This document shows positions 26,872 through 35,161 of a DNA stretch of 64,000 nucleotides, piece after piece. How positions within the stretch are numbered: the first letter of the stretch is position 1; each line of letters starts with the position of its first letter. The stretch is from Microbulbifer agarilyticus S89. GTDB taxonomy: Bacteria > Pseudomonadota > Gammaproteobacteria > Pseudomonadales > Cellvibrionaceae. Below the pieces are notes generated by a model, which saw only the letters and a program-made list of their open reading frames with translations, searched no databases and was not told the DNA's origin. The position numbers and the translations under genes are program-made. Where the stretch lies: NCBI RefSeq assembly GCF_000220505.1, contig NZ_AFPJ01000009.1, positions 124,001 through 188,000 on the forward strand. Reading direction: 5' to 3'.

Positions 26872-27267
26872 TCAGTTCAATACTCGATAGCCACGACCGC
26901 GCAGACAGTTTCGGGCGATATAACCCTCTTCTGCATGGGCACTGCCAACACCGCTCACACCACCGACGATGGCACCAGCTCCTGCGGCCGCGGCAGCAGC
27001 GCTACTGCTATCACCAATGATTGCACCCAACGCACCACCGAGTAACGCGCCACCCGCAGCGCGTGAGAAACCTCGCCGGCCAGCGTCATTGCGCGCAGCC
27101 ATCGATAGTGTTTTGCAATCTGCCAGATCGAGCTGGTACTGGCGCATGTTCACGCCCTGGGTATCGATGACGATATTGCCAGCACCGTAGACCTGTTCCT
27201 GTTGGGTAGCACAACCCAACATCGTTGTCGCCGTGAACATCACGCCGAGGACGAGCTGTTTCTTCAT
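26872..27267 (-). CDS. Glycine-zipper lipoprotein of unknown function
   Basis: This 131-residue protein starts at an ATG preceded by GAGG. The signal peptide ends in the lipobox MLGC (Cys19), so it is lipidated. After about 45 residues comes a glycine-zipper stretch, AAGGALLGGALGAIIG followed by an Ala-rich run and AGAGAIVGGVSG. It ends with ARNCLRGRGYRVLN, where the second Cys may pair with the earlier Cys in LADCKTL. Similar 17-kDa-antigen-like lipoproteins sit in the outer membrane. The exact function is unknown. It is the second glycine-zipper lipoprotein in the window but lacks an OmpA-C domain. Confidence 0.82.
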   Translation of the reverse strand: MKKQLVLGVMFTATTMLGCATQQEQVYGAGNIVIDTQGVNMRQYQLDLADCKTLSMAARNDAGRRGFSRAAGGALLGGALGAIIGDSSSAAAAAAGAGAIVGGVSGVGSAHAEEGYIARNCLRGRGYRVLN

Positions 27268-27426
27268 TGGCGCACCTCACCACATATTGTCGCCTTTGTC
27301 CTCTTAGGTTTAGACGATGGTGGGATTACGCGTCAGGAGAAATCGCTATATAAGAATGGTCACTTAGAAGAAATCCGTCGACAGCCCTACTGGCAACATG
27401 CATTGCGGGCGATGGAAACGGCTACC

Positions 27427-28164
27427 TCACGGATAAAAGTAACGGATATCGAGCGTCTGAGACTTTCCGGCGTCGCTTAGCAAATTAACCGTGCCGGTAA
27501 AACGCATCAAACGCGCAGGTTCTGTTGTCGAATCCCCGCTGGCAGGCGCAGCATACTCGAGATAGATCTTGCCGCCAGCGAGCCAGCGCAGGAAACCACT
27601 CGACAATTCCACATCAATGCAAAGATCGGGTTCAGGCGCTATACACGCAGCCTGCCGTGCCCGCAGCGTAATCACGCGACCATGCAATGGCGATGCAAAG
27701 CCAAAGTTGAGCGCCTGCCCGCTGGCAAGTGCTGCATAGTTGGCGCGCACAAAAGCATCGAACCCAGCGTCAACCACATCCACCTTGCGCGCCGGCACGC
27801 GCGTCTCCTGCATTGAAGCCCCCTGCTGTGGACGGTACCGCAGCAGCCACTCGTCTTGCTGTTTTACCGCTTCACGGACTTCACCGAAACGAAAGTCCTC
27901 CTGGGCCACATCGGGACGCGCAGACACAGGCAAGGTGCCCTGCCCGCCTGGACACGCCACACGCTTTTCTGCGATTTTCTGGCCATCCGGTGCGAAATAC
28001 AGCACGCGCCAGCTGTCCGCACCCGGCAGAAAATACTCGCAATACTGCACTTGACCGCTCGCCGGCAACATCGCGCGACCAACAACCTTGGCCTCATCCA
28101 GTACCGTTTGCGGCGCGCTACAGCCTGTAACCGAGAGAGAGAGAGCGAACAGGGAAGCAATCAT
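27427..28164 (-). CDS. Unknown lipoprotein, last gene of the ChrR-type operon
   Basis: I do not recognise a family. The 245-residue protein begins with a very short signal peptide, MIASLFALSLSVTGC, giving lipidated Cys15. AAGGA lies nine bases before the ATG. The mature part carries a Cys in VQYCEYFLPG, one in RVACPGGQG and two in AACIAPEPDLCIDVE, so two disulfides are possible. The segments SWRVLYFAPDGQKIAEK and GGKIYLEYAAP suggest a beta-rich fold. It sits 48 bp behind the DUF2878 gene, in the place where related gammaproteobacterial clusters often carry a DUF3833 lipoprotein, but its sequence does not look like DUF3833. A role in envelope lipid repair is inferred from position only. Confidence 0.7.
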   Translation of the reverse strand: MIASLFALSLSVTGCSAPQTVLDEAKVVGRAMLPASGQVQYCEYFLPGADSWRVLYFAPDGQKIAEKRVACPGGQGTLPVSARPDVAQEDFRFGEVREAVKQQDEWLLRYRPQQGASMQETRVPARKVDVVDAGFDAFVRANYAALASGQALNFGFASPLHGRVITLRARQAACIAPEPDLCIDVELSSGFLRWLAGGKIYLEYAAPASGDSTTEPARLMRFTGTVNLLSDAGKSQTLDIRYFYP

Positions 28165-28212
28165 GAAGTACGTCCTTCAACTCCATAGGGAACAACCAGG
28201 CACTACACGAAA

Positions 28213-28806
28213 TCAGTGCCTGCGTGACGCTGGGTGATGCTGTGTGACAGAGAGAAAACGTAAAATCAGCGGTAAGAAAATGCACCACAGCAATGCCAGA
28301 ACTAACAACGTCAGCCACAAAGGCGTGGCCAGTGCGACCTCACCACCGATTTTTGCCCCTATCAGATAACTGAGAGGTCCACCGAAAAAGCCAAACACTG
28401 CGGCGAGCCACATCCGTCCATGTAAAAACACGAAGGCATAACGAACTGCAAGGGCGAAATTCACCCACAGGCAAGCAAGCCACAACGGCACGACGGATGG
28501 TGCTGGCTCCGCAATAAACAACCCGCTGCGGAACAGTGCGGCGTCCATGGCAATACCGCCGGCGGTTACCGCAAACAGCCACAGGAGTGACGAATTCAGG
28601 GAAGGCGCCCCGCCCTGGTTTAAGGCAGGGCTATGGAAGAGAAACAGATGAAAACCGACATTCAGTAGCGTTAACGCCACTACAGCAAGCGTCGAGGGGT
28701 CCAGCACGCAGAGCAGCCAGATTCCCTCAAATATCAAACCACTGACCAGCATTTTCCAGAAGGGAGCCGGTGTGCTAGCCGCCTTTTGCACCAACGGGAT
28801 AGCCAT
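28213..28806 (-). CDS. DUF2878 family membrane protein
   Basis: This 197-residue polytopic inner-membrane protein has about six hydrophobic helices and the family's FFGGPLSYLIGAKIGGEV motif near the C-terminus. DUF2878 proteins are almost always found beside Cfa, DUF1365 and the FAD amine oxidase-like gene, as here, but their activity is unknown. The ATG overlaps the cfa stop by one base, so it is translationally coupled to cfa. A lipid-related role in the singlet-oxygen response is inferred from context. Confidence 0.85.
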   Translation of the reverse strand: MAIPLVQKAASTPAPFWKMLVSGLIFEGIWLLCVLDPSTLAVVALTLLNVGFHLFLFHSPALNQGGAPSLNSSLLWLFAVTAGGIAMDAALFRSGLFIAEPAPSVVPLWLACLWVNFALAVRYAFVFLHGRMWLAAVFGFFGGPLSYLIGAKIGGEVALATPLWLTLLVLALLWCIFLPLILRFLSVTQHHPASRRH

Positions 28807-30221
28807 CAGTGCAGCGGTGGCAGCTTACGGCAGCGCGGTTTAGCAAAGGTAAACTGTGCAGTGCTGATGACACGCTCCAGGAAGCCGCCCTCGCAATAGC
28901 ACAGATAGAAGTCCCACATGTTGATAAAGCGCTGATCGAAACCCTGAGCACGTATCTCATCAATATGCTCGAAAAACGCGGTGCGCCAGGACGCCAACGT
29001 TTTGGCGTAATCAAAGGTAATATCGTCCAGGCCGACGATCTGCATATCGGTATCTTCCGCGATATGCTTCGCCACCACCTGATTGGAAGGCAGGCAGCCA
29101 CCAGGGAAAATATACCGTTGGATGAAGTCTACGCTGTTTTTGTACGCGTCAAACCGCTGATCCTGAATCGTGATCGCCTGCATCACCATGATGCCGTCAT
29201 CCTTGAGCAGCGCGCTGCAGCGGCCAAAGAAGGTCGCATAGTACTCGTGCCCCACTGCCTCGATCATTTCGATGGACACGATCTTGTCGAATTGTCCCTC
29301 AAGCTCACGGTAGTCTTTGAGCAGTAAGGTCACACGATTCTGTAACCCTTCCCTCTCGACCCACGCCTTGGCGTGTTCATATTGCTCGCGAGAGATGGTG
29401 GTCGTCGTTACCTTGCAGCCATAATGCTTCGCCGCGTATACCGCCATGCCGCCCCAGCCTGTGCCGATTTCCAACAGGTGGTCAGTTGGCTTCAGCTGTA
29501 GTTTGCGACATATCCGCGCCATCTTAAACTGGGAGGCCTCTGCCAGACTCGCGCCTTCCGAGGGAAATACGGCGCTGGAGTACAGCATGGTGGGATCGAG
29601 AAACAGGCCAAAGAAGTCGTTCCCCAAATCGTAGTGGGCAGAAATATTCTTCTTGGATCCATTAATCGAGTTTGCATTCAGGCGGTGTAAAACGCGCAAT
29701 GCCGCTTTTTGCAGAAATCCCCAGCGAGAATCCAGGTTCTGCAGTAAATCCTGGTTGGCCACCATAAGCCGAATTACCTGAACCAGATCCGGAGAGTGCC
29801 AGTCACCGTCCATGTAGGCTTCACCAGAACCGATAGTGCCGTTCATCAATACTTGGGTGTATGTCGCCGGTGAGCGAACATGCAGATGGGCCTCAATGTC
29901 AGAAAAGCCAGGAGTTTGCCCAAATTGCAGAATCTTGCGTTCTCCGAACAGCTCATGGACATATAAAGTGCCGATACTAATCGCGGAGAGCTTCCCGAGT
30001 ACCAGCTTGCGCGCGAGGCGCTCAAACCAGTTAAGCGCATTCTCTTGCTGGCCGACGCTTTGTTCGCTGGCCACCTGTGCCTGCGCAGCATCATTGCTGA
30101 CCAGGCTAATATTGGGCTGTCCTGAAAGAGGTGTAGGAGAATCAACCGTCATCGATTGCGCCTCTTCTTCTGATACCGACGAATGCGCAGCTTTCGCGAC
30201 GTTCTTTTGCATCAAACTCAT
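28806..30221 (-). CDS. cfa: Cyclopropane-fatty-acyl-phospholipid synthase family protein
   Basis: This 471-residue SAM-dependent enzyme adds a methylene across (or otherwise modifies) the double bond of unsaturated acyl chains in membrane phospholipids. An N-terminal lipid-binding domain of about 170 residues precedes the methyltransferase domain. That domain contains SAHYDLGNDFFGLFLDPTM, SAM motif LLEIGTGWGGMAVYAA, TTISREQYEHA and SIEMIEAVGHEYYATFF. The bicarbonate-ligand-type Glu and His in the last motif are present. The first 50 residues are extra compared with E. coli Cfa and low-complexity. GGGAGAA precedes the ATG. Together with DUF1365 and the FAD protein this is the Cfa paralogue of ChrR-regulated operons, not necessarily the general stationary-phase Cfa. 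In Rhodobacter-type systems the cluster makes furan fatty acids, so that product is possible here. Confidence 0.9.
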   Translation of the reverse strand: MSLMQKNVAKAAHSSVSEEEAQSMTVDSPTPLSGQPNISLVSNDAAQAQVASEQSVGQQENALNWFERLARKLVLGKLSAISIGTLYVHELFGERKILQFGQTPGFSDIEAHLHVRSPATYTQVLMNGTIGSGEAYMDGDWHSPDLVQVIRLMVANQDLLQNLDSRWGFLQKAALRVLHRLNANSINGSKKNISAHYDLGNDFFGLFLDPTMLYSSAVFPSEGASLAEASQFKMARICRKLQLKPTDHLLEIGTGWGGMAVYAAKHYGCKVTTTTISREQYEHAKAWVEREGLQNRVTLLLKDYRELEGQFDKIVSIEMIEAVGHEYYATFFGRCSALLKDDGIMVMQAITIQDQRFDAYKNSVDFIQRYIFPGGCLPSNQVVAKHIAEDTDMQIVGLDDITFDYAKTLASWRTAFFEHIDEIRAQGFDQRFINMWDFYLCYCEGGFLERVISTAQFTFAKPRCRKLPPLH

Positions 30222-30271
30222 GATCGAAAATTCTCCCGGAGGCTTAGATTCTTAATTTAGTGAAGAAAATT

Positions 30272-31009
30272 TCAGGTCTGTGGATGCGAATACAGCGGCA
30301 CCCTTTTTATAAACAACTTGAGTGCTTGCCAGTATATGGCGCCAATGACCTTTACGGTAAACAACGGATACTGGATCAATTTCCGAATCAGCGATGAGGC
30401 GGAAATTTCTTCTCGTTCTAACGACATACAGGCATCGAAAACGCACTCCCCGTCCTGAATCGAGCGGATACTGACCGTCAGATGTTTACCCGGTGTGGTA
30501 CTTCGCCACTGGTAAGCCTGATTACAGGGCATAAACGGGGATACGTGCAGCGCCTTTTCAAAAACCGCTTTCTGCACACGACCTCCGGAGACAGGCAACA
30601 CATACCCATGTCGCTCATTCCAGGGCGTATTGTGCACATCCACCAGCAGGGACTCTACCTGCTCTCCTGACCGATCAAAACAGTAATAAATACTGATCGG
30701 ATTCATGTTGTAACCGAGATAGCGCCAGTTAGCGAGAAAGGCAATTGGCCCCTGCGGGCGTTTACCCAACTCTTCTGCAACCCTGGCCCTGACAGCCTCG
30801 TCCAGAGACATTTCTGGATCGCCGTAAAAATCGGCCCGACAGAAGCGTGCGGGTGCCAATTTTGAGCGCGACCAAAGACGTGTTTGTGCAAGTATCTCGG
30901 GCAGCTCATCGAGGAACGCAAACATCATAAAGCCCCGGTAGCGAAACCGGTGCTCTCTCGGCGCAAAGCGTCGATGCTGTATCCAACCGGAGTAGATACC
31001 GCTACGCAT
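30272..31009 (-). CDS. DUF1365 domain protein
   Basis: The 245-residue protein starts at the ATG at 31009, which overlaps the previous stop by one base; a TTG one codon upstream is less likely. Family hallmarks are the opening YSGWIQHRRFAPREHRFRYR, LANWRYLGYNMNPISIYYCFD and VHNTPWNERHGYVLP. The fold is thought to be related to lipocalin or amine-oxidase partners. DUF1365 genes nearly always lie between an FAD oxidoreductase and Cfa, as here. The biochemical role is unproven. Confidence 0.9.
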   Translation of the reverse strand: MRSGIYSGWIQHRRFAPREHRFRYRGFMMFAFLDELPEILAQTRLWSRSKLAPARFCRADFYGDPEMSLDEAVRARVAEELGKRPQGPIAFLANWRYLGYNMNPISIYYCFDRSGEQVESLLVDVHNTPWNERHGYVLPVSGGRVQKAVFEKALHVSPFMPCNQAYQWRSTTPGKHLTVSIRSIQDGECVFDACMSLEREEISASSLIRKLIQYPLFTVKVIGAIYWQALKLFIKRVPLYSHPQT

Positions 31010-32301
31010 CAAAATTCGACTCCCAGAGCCTTCGCCACACGAATCGCGCTTACCACACCATCCTCATGGAAGCCGTTAGCCCAATAAGCGCCACAAAACC
31101 AGGTGCGATTGACGCCATTGATTTCTCCCCAGCGTGCCTGGGCACTATTTCCATTCACGGAAAACTGTGGATGCTCATATTCGTACTCACCAATAATCTT
31201 GCTCGGCTCAATCAGATGATCTGCATTTAGAGTGACACAATAGGTCTTACTGGTCTCTAAACGCTGCAAAATATTCATGTTGTAAGTCAGCGCGGGCAAG
31301 GCAGTATCATCACCCTGCAACCGATAATTCCAGCTCGCCCAGGCAGATTGGCGTTTCGGCAGCAGGCTGGTATCGGTATGCAGCACAACCGAATTTTTCT
31401 CATACGGGATATGCCCGAGAATTTCACGCTCAGGATTTGACGCGTCACCGAGGATTGTCAGCGCTTGGTCCGAGTGACACGCAAAAATTACCTGATCGAA
31501 TTCCTGCATGTGCTTTTCGCCAGACGCATTGACATATTCTAGCTGTACATGCGGGCCCACTCGGGTGACGCGCTGCACCGGGCTGCTCAAATTAATACGA
31601 TCTTTAAAGGATTCGATCATCGGCGCGATGTAGGATTTGGAACCACCGCGAATCACTCGCCACTGCGGCCTGTTAAAGATATTCAGCAGGCCGTGGTTGT
31701 AGAAAAATCGCACAAAAAAATCGACAGAAAAATCCAGCATCCGCGACATACTGGCAGACCAGATGGCAGACCCCATAGGTACCAGATACCGCGATGCAAA
31801 TTCAGCAGAGTAGCCATTGGTATCCAGATACGCCCCGAGCGTTGTTGTTTCACTGAGCTCGCCACGCTTCCAGTCGGTAACTGCATCGCGATTAAAGCGT
31901 ACGATATCGCGCAGCATGCGCCAGTGCCCACCATCGAGCAGGTTTCGGCGCTGGGCAAACAGGGAGTTCAGGTTGTTACCCGCATACTCAAAGTCTTTGG
32001 CAAACTGACCAGGTCCGTTTGGACCGGATCCGAGGGCGGATACGCTGAACCCCATATCCGTAGGCTGATTCTCAACACCCAGTTGCGACATCAGCTTAAT
32101 AAAATTTGGGTAGGTCCAATCGTTGAAAACGATAAACCCTGTATCGATGGGGATCGTCTTACCATCCTCCTCCACATCGATAGTAGCCGTATGCCCCCCA
32201 AGCCGGGAATCCGCTTCGAACAGGGAAATCTCATGCTTTTGATTCAGCAAATAGGCTGACGTAAGCCCCGAGATACCACTGCCAATAATTGCAATTCGCA
32301 T
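31009..32301 (-). CDS. FAD-dependent amine oxidase-like oxidoreductase
   Basis: The 430-residue flavoprotein starts at the ATG at 32301, supported by GAGGAAGG five bases upstream and by overlap with the SDR stop. Residues 1-35 are a Rossmann dinucleotide site (IAIIGSGISGLTSAYLL, then FEADSRLGGHTATID). Later segments FIVFNDWTYPNFIKL and WFCGAYWANGFHEDGVVSA match the NAD(P)-binding/amine-oxidase proteins found with DUF1365 and Cfa. It may desaturate or oxidise lipid acyl chains, which is inferred from cluster context. It is translationally coupled on both sides. Confidence 0.9.
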   Translation of the reverse strand: MRIAIIGSGISGLTSAYLLNQKHEISLFEADSRLGGHTATIDVEEDGKTIPIDTGFIVFNDWTYPNFIKLMSQLGVENQPTDMGFSVSALGSGPNGPGQFAKDFEYAGNNLNSLFAQRRNLLDGGHWRMLRDIVRFNRDAVTDWKRGELSETTTLGAYLDTNGYSAEFASRYLVPMGSAIWSASMSRMLDFSVDFFVRFFYNHGLLNIFNRPQWRVIRGGSKSYIAPMIESFKDRINLSSPVQRVTRVGPHVQLEYVNASGEKHMQEFDQVIFACHSDQALTILGDASNPEREILGHIPYEKNSVVLHTDTSLLPKRQSAWASWNYRLQGDDTALPALTYNMNILQRLETSKTYCVTLNADHLIEPSKIIGEYEYEHPQFSVNGNSAQARWGEINGVNRTWFCGAYWANGFHEDGVVSAIRVAKALGVEF

Positions 32302-33089
32302 TACACCTTCCTCAATGTTCGAATTCTTGTCATTCGGGGTGCGATCAGATTGAACCAAACCGGGGATAGTGCCCCCAGAAGTCGCAGCGGCCAGGCCAGT
32401 CGTTTCGGGAAGTCGATCACCGATGCATTACCTTTCAGACCACGCAAAATGCGTTGCGCTGCCTGCTCCGCAGTCAACAAGAACGGCATATCAAAGTCGT
32501 TCTCTCTTGTTAGCGGAGTGTCGATGAATCCGGGGCGCACCAGCACAGTGCGCAGACAAACATTCGCCGTATCCGCACGCAGAGCCTGCATAAAATAATC
32601 CACGGCAGCTTTGGACGCGCCGTACGCTTCAGCCCGTGGAAACCCAACCACAGATGAGAGACTGCTCACCGCAACAAACACGGGTTCCCGGCTATTACTC
32701 AGTAACGGCAACGACTCTCTCAGTGTATTTACCACACCAAAAAAGTTTGCATCAAACACTCGGCGATAGCTTGCTATGTCCAAGGTTAACCCATCGTCGT
32801 ACTCACAGGTACCTGCGCAGGCGATTACCATGTCGAGTTGGTCGGTTATATCGCGCAGCGTCGCCCCAGCTTCCGCAATGGACGCGTCGTCTCCGACATC
32901 ACAGGTGAGCACACGAATCCGCTTGGGAGACGCTTGCTGAAGCGCCAGCAATGGCTCGCGGCGGCGACCACTGATAATCACATAGTGGCCCTCTTCAACG
33001 AGTAGCCGCACCAACGCGGCACCGATACCGGACCCGGCACCGGTCACCCAAATATTCAGCTTGGAACACCACTGCTGGGACTCACTCAT
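32301..33089 (-). CDS. Short-chain dehydrogenase/reductase (SDR)
   Basis: The 262-residue NAD(P)-dependent oxidoreductase has the cofactor motif TGAGSGIGAAL near residues 16-26, followed by SGRRRE. The Arg pair suggests NADP preference. The catalytic Tyr-Lys is in AYGASKAAV and the catalytic Ser is in SSLSSVVGFP. The ATG overlaps the preceding gene's TGA by four bases. SDRs of this subgroup are a regular part of the ChrR/Cfa/DUF1365 cluster. The substrate is unknown. Confidence 0.92.
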   Translation of the reverse strand: MSESQQWCSKLNIWVTGAGSGIGAALVRLLVEEGHYVIISGRRREPLLALQQASPKRIRVLTCDVGDDASIAEAGATLRDITDQLDMVIACAGTCEYDDGLTLDIASYRRVFDANFFGVVNTLRESLPLLSNSREPVFVAVSSLSSVVGFPRAEAYGASKAAVDYFMQALRADTANVCLRTVLVRPGFIDTPLTRENDFDMPFLLTAEQAAQRILRGLKGNASVIDFPKRLAWPLRLLGALSPVWFNLIAPRMTRIRTLRKV

Positions 33090-33532
33090 GATGCACTCCC
33101 ATTGTCTGCCAGCCGCCGCTTAACACTTCGCACCACACTGCCGAGCAGCGGTACCTGCTCATATACCATTGCGCCGAGATCGTAGACATCTTCGTGGCGT
33201 ACGACTCGGTCGCTTGCCTGATCAATTTCCAAGAGGCTCGCACCGCGGAGCTTCAGCAGCTTGCCGCCGCCAAGGCGGGGATGGCGATATTCCATCATCC
33301 ACCACAAGGTGCCCCTGCCCTGCTGGTGCGCATCGAAGTCAAACTGGAATCGGCACTCCTGCAAGTTCTGGGAGACACCGGCAAAGTACTGTTGCATTGC
33401 CTCCAGCCCACGCACTTCATGTACGGGGTCCCTGAACACCACATCGTGTGCGTAGACACTGGCGATTGCTGCCGGGTCAGCAGCAAGAAAATCGGTATAC
33501 AGCAATTTGAGACGCTCAATTGCGGCACTCAT
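33086..33532 (-). CDS. NTF2/SnoaL-like protein, first gene of the sigma-E operon
   Basis: The 148-residue protein starts at the ATG at 33532, where AAGGAAGG lies five bases upstream; the frame extends seven codons further without a better start. The sequence ERLKLLYTDFLAADPAAIASVYA followed by VFRDPVHEVRGLEAMQQYFAG is the classic NTF2-like alpha+beta cone. Members include ketosteroid isomerase and SnoaL-type cyclases. It is the first gene behind the minus-strand sigma promoter at 33583-33610. Function inside the cluster is unknown; small-molecule or lipid binding is likely. Confidence 0.85.
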   Translation of the reverse strand: MSAAIERLKLLYTDFLAADPAAIASVYAHDVVFRDPVHEVRGLEAMQQYFAGVSQNLQECRFQFDFDAHQQGRGTLWWMMEYRHPRLGGGKLLKLRGASLLEIDQASDRVVRHEDVYDLGAMVYEQVPLLGSVVRSVKRRLADNGSAS

Positions 33533-33582
33533 TTTCGCCTTCCTTTGAGTCAAATAACGTCGTGAAAAAGTATCTTCCTCTA

Positions 33583-33610
33583 TTTACGCGCCTCTCTACC
33601 GTTCGGATTA
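33583..33610 (-). promoter_or_regulatory. Predicted ECF sigma (RpoE/ChrR-type) promoter for the cfa operon
   Basis: On the minus strand, TAATCC (33610-33605), a 16-bp spacer and CGTAAA (33588-33583). This matches the promoter on the opposite side in both hexamers and spacing, with one change in the -35 (TAATCC versus TGATCC). It ends about 50 bp before the NTF2-like start codon. Confidence 0.7.
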
Positions 33611-33674
33611 ACCCACAAGCAGCCCAGAATTGGCACAGATGACCTCCTTTTTGGCAGAAAACTCCTCTTTTTGG

Positions 33675-33702
33675 TGATCCAGACTGTGTCCAGGGGCGTA
33701 GA
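33675..33702 (+). promoter_or_regulatory. Predicted autoregulated ECF sigma promoter for rpoE-chrR
   Basis: TGATCC (33675-33680), a 16-bp spacer and CGTAGA (33697-33702). TGATCC is the -35 known for RpoE/ChrR-controlled promoters in Rhodobacter. The site lies 31-52 bp before the candidate start codons of the sigma gene. Two copies of CTCCTYTTTTTGG-like sequence (33644-33654 and 33662-33674) end next to the -35. Confidence 0.78.
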
Positions 33703-33753
33703 AAGGCCAAGGAAACTGCTAATTCGCAGAATATGGAGTCAGGTTTCGCTATC

Positions 33754-34374
33754 ATGGCCGTGAAATATATCAACCGGGGGAGTGCCGCCACTGTGCAGGC
33801 ATCTGAGAAAACCAGAGACGACGAGTGGAGTAACCTGCTGGTTCGTGTCGGTAAAGATCGTGACCGAGCTTCATTTGAGCAGCTGTTCGGGCACTTCGCG
33901 CCCCTGATTAGAGGCTTTCAATTCAGCCGCGGGGGCCAGAGCTCGGCACCGGAGGCGGCCGACGAGCTGGTACAGGAGGTTATGTTCCGGGTGTGGACCA
34001 AGGCGCCCACATTTAACCCCGACAAAGCGTCCGCCAGCACCTGGGTCTTTACCATCATGCGGAATTGCCGCATTGACGCACTGAGACGCAGTAGTCGCCA
34101 GCCGGTAACCGACGAGAGTCTGAGCGTCGAAGACATTTGGGACGACAGTCAGGATGAGCAGCCCCTAGTGTTCTTACAGCAATCGCGCAATCAGAGCGCG
34201 ATCGCACAGGGTTTGCAGAGTCTGCCTCCGGAGCAAAGCCATGTAATCGAAAAGGCGTATGTGGAAGGTAAATCCCACAGCGAGATATCAGAAGAGTTGG
34301 GGCTACCCCTAGGCACCGTAAAATCGCGCGTGCGACTAGCCCTGAAGAAACTTCAAAGCACACTTGTCAGGTAG
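33754..34374 (+). CDS. rpoE: ECF RNA polymerase sigma factor, RpoE of the ChrR type (ECF11)
   Basis: The protein has about 206 residues. Region 2 contains ADELVQEVMFRVWTKAPTF and ASTWVFTIMRNCRIDALRR. Region 4 contains LPPEQSHVIEKAYVEGKSHSEI and GLPLGTVKSRVRLALKKLQ. It is partnered with a ChrR-type anti-sigma gene seven bases downstream, so it is expected to be held inactive until singlet oxygen or a related stress releases it. It then transcribes its own operon and the divergent cfa operon, as the matched promoters imply. The start is uncertain between ATG 33733 and ATG 33754. The second has CAGG ten bases upstream and is used here. Confidence 0.9.
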   Translation: MAVKYINRGSAATVQASEKTRDDEWSNLLVRVGKDRDRASFEQLFGHFAPLIRGFQFSRGGQSSAPEAADELVQEVMFRVWTKAPTFNPDKASASTWVFTIMRNCRIDALRRSSRQPVTDESLSVEDIWDDSQDEQPLVFLQQSRNQSAIAQGLQSLPPEQSHVIEKAYVEGKSHSEISEELGLPLGTVKSRVRLALKKLQSTLVR

Positions 34375-34380
34375 GGCACC

Positions 34381-35082
34381 ATGATTCAATACCACCCCGA
34401 CAACAATATGTTGCTTGAGTATGCCAGCGGCAGCCTGAACTGGGCACAAAGCCTGGCGGTATCAGCACATATTCATTTTTGCCCTCAATGCGCGGCGCAA
34501 ATGAAAATGCTTAACAATGTAGGCGGCAATCTGCTCTCTGCATCGGCACCCGTGGCGTCTGCGCAGCGTGAAGATACCGCGCTGTTCGGCGATCTGATGC
34601 AGCGCATCGAAGCGCGCGAAAACGAAGAGCGCGAGGAGCCTGCCGCACCAGCTAAAACGGTCAAAGAGCGCGTGTCACGGGACCCGGCCTTTTCAGCGAT
34701 TCCACCGGTAGTCAAGAAACTGCTTGCTCAGAACCCGGTACTCAAGTGGCGCAGGCTGTCGAAAGGCCTGAAAGAAGCACGCCTGAAGACCGGCCAGAAT
34801 CAGTTGGAAGTCGCATTTCACCGTATTGCCCCCGGGAGCAAGGTGGCTGAGCACGACCATCGCGGCAAGGAAATTACCCTGGTTCTCTACGGCAGCTTTT
34901 CCGATGGTGAAGGCGTCTATTCCAAGGGGGATTTCTTGGTGCGGGAACCCGGCCAGGTGCACCGCCCGACCGCGACCCAGGACCAGGAATGCCTGTGTCT
35001 CTCCGTTGTCGAGGCACCGGTTGCGCTGACCGGGCTTCTCGGCAGAATGATGAACCCTTTCCTTTCGCTGAAACCACAGTAA
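34381..35082 (+). CDS. chrR: ChrR-type zinc anti-sigma factor with cupin domain
   Basis: The 233-residue protein has two domains. The N-terminal zinc anti-sigma domain has His5, His30, Cys34 and Cys37 (in HIHFCPQC), the same spacing as H6/H31/C35/C38 of Rhodobacter sphaeroides ChrR. The C-terminal cupin has His158, His160, Glu164 and His194 (EHDHRGKE, then GQVHRP). That spacing also equals H141/H143/E147/H177 of the Rhodobacter protein. All metal ligands for both domains are therefore present. It should bind RpoE and release it in response to singlet oxygen or organic peroxide. It is co-transcribed with rpoE and ends at a strong terminator. Confidence 0.94.
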   Translation: MIQYHPDNNMLLEYASGSLNWAQSLAVSAHIHFCPQCAAQMKMLNNVGGNLLSASAPVASAQREDTALFGDLMQRIEARENEEREEPAAPAKTVKERVSRDPAFSAIPPVVKKLLAQNPVLKWRRLSKGLKEARLKTGQNQLEVAFHRIAPGSKVAEHDHRGKEITLVLYGSFSDGEGVYSKGDFLVREPGQVHRPTATQDQECLCLSVVEAPVALTGLLGRMMNPFLSLKPQ

Positions 35083-35108
35083 GCGCAAGGTAAAGACTGA
35101 AACCGAAA

Positions 35109-35142
35109 CGTAAAACGCCCGGCAACAGCCGGGCGTTTTACG
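35109..35142 (+). terminator. Rho-independent terminator of rpoE-chrR
   Basis: The stem CGTAAAACGCCCGG / CCGGGCGTTTTACG with a CAACAG loop is near-perfect and symmetrical. It also faces the convergent indolepyruvate oxidoreductase gene and may work in both directions. Confidence 0.9.
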
Positions 35143-35161
35143 TTAAGCAACCGGAGGAAAA

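Noticed and set aside
31549-32259. Plus-strand open frame opposite the FAD oxidoreductase gene
   Set aside because: The minus strand has the Rossmann motif and tight overlaps with its neighbours.
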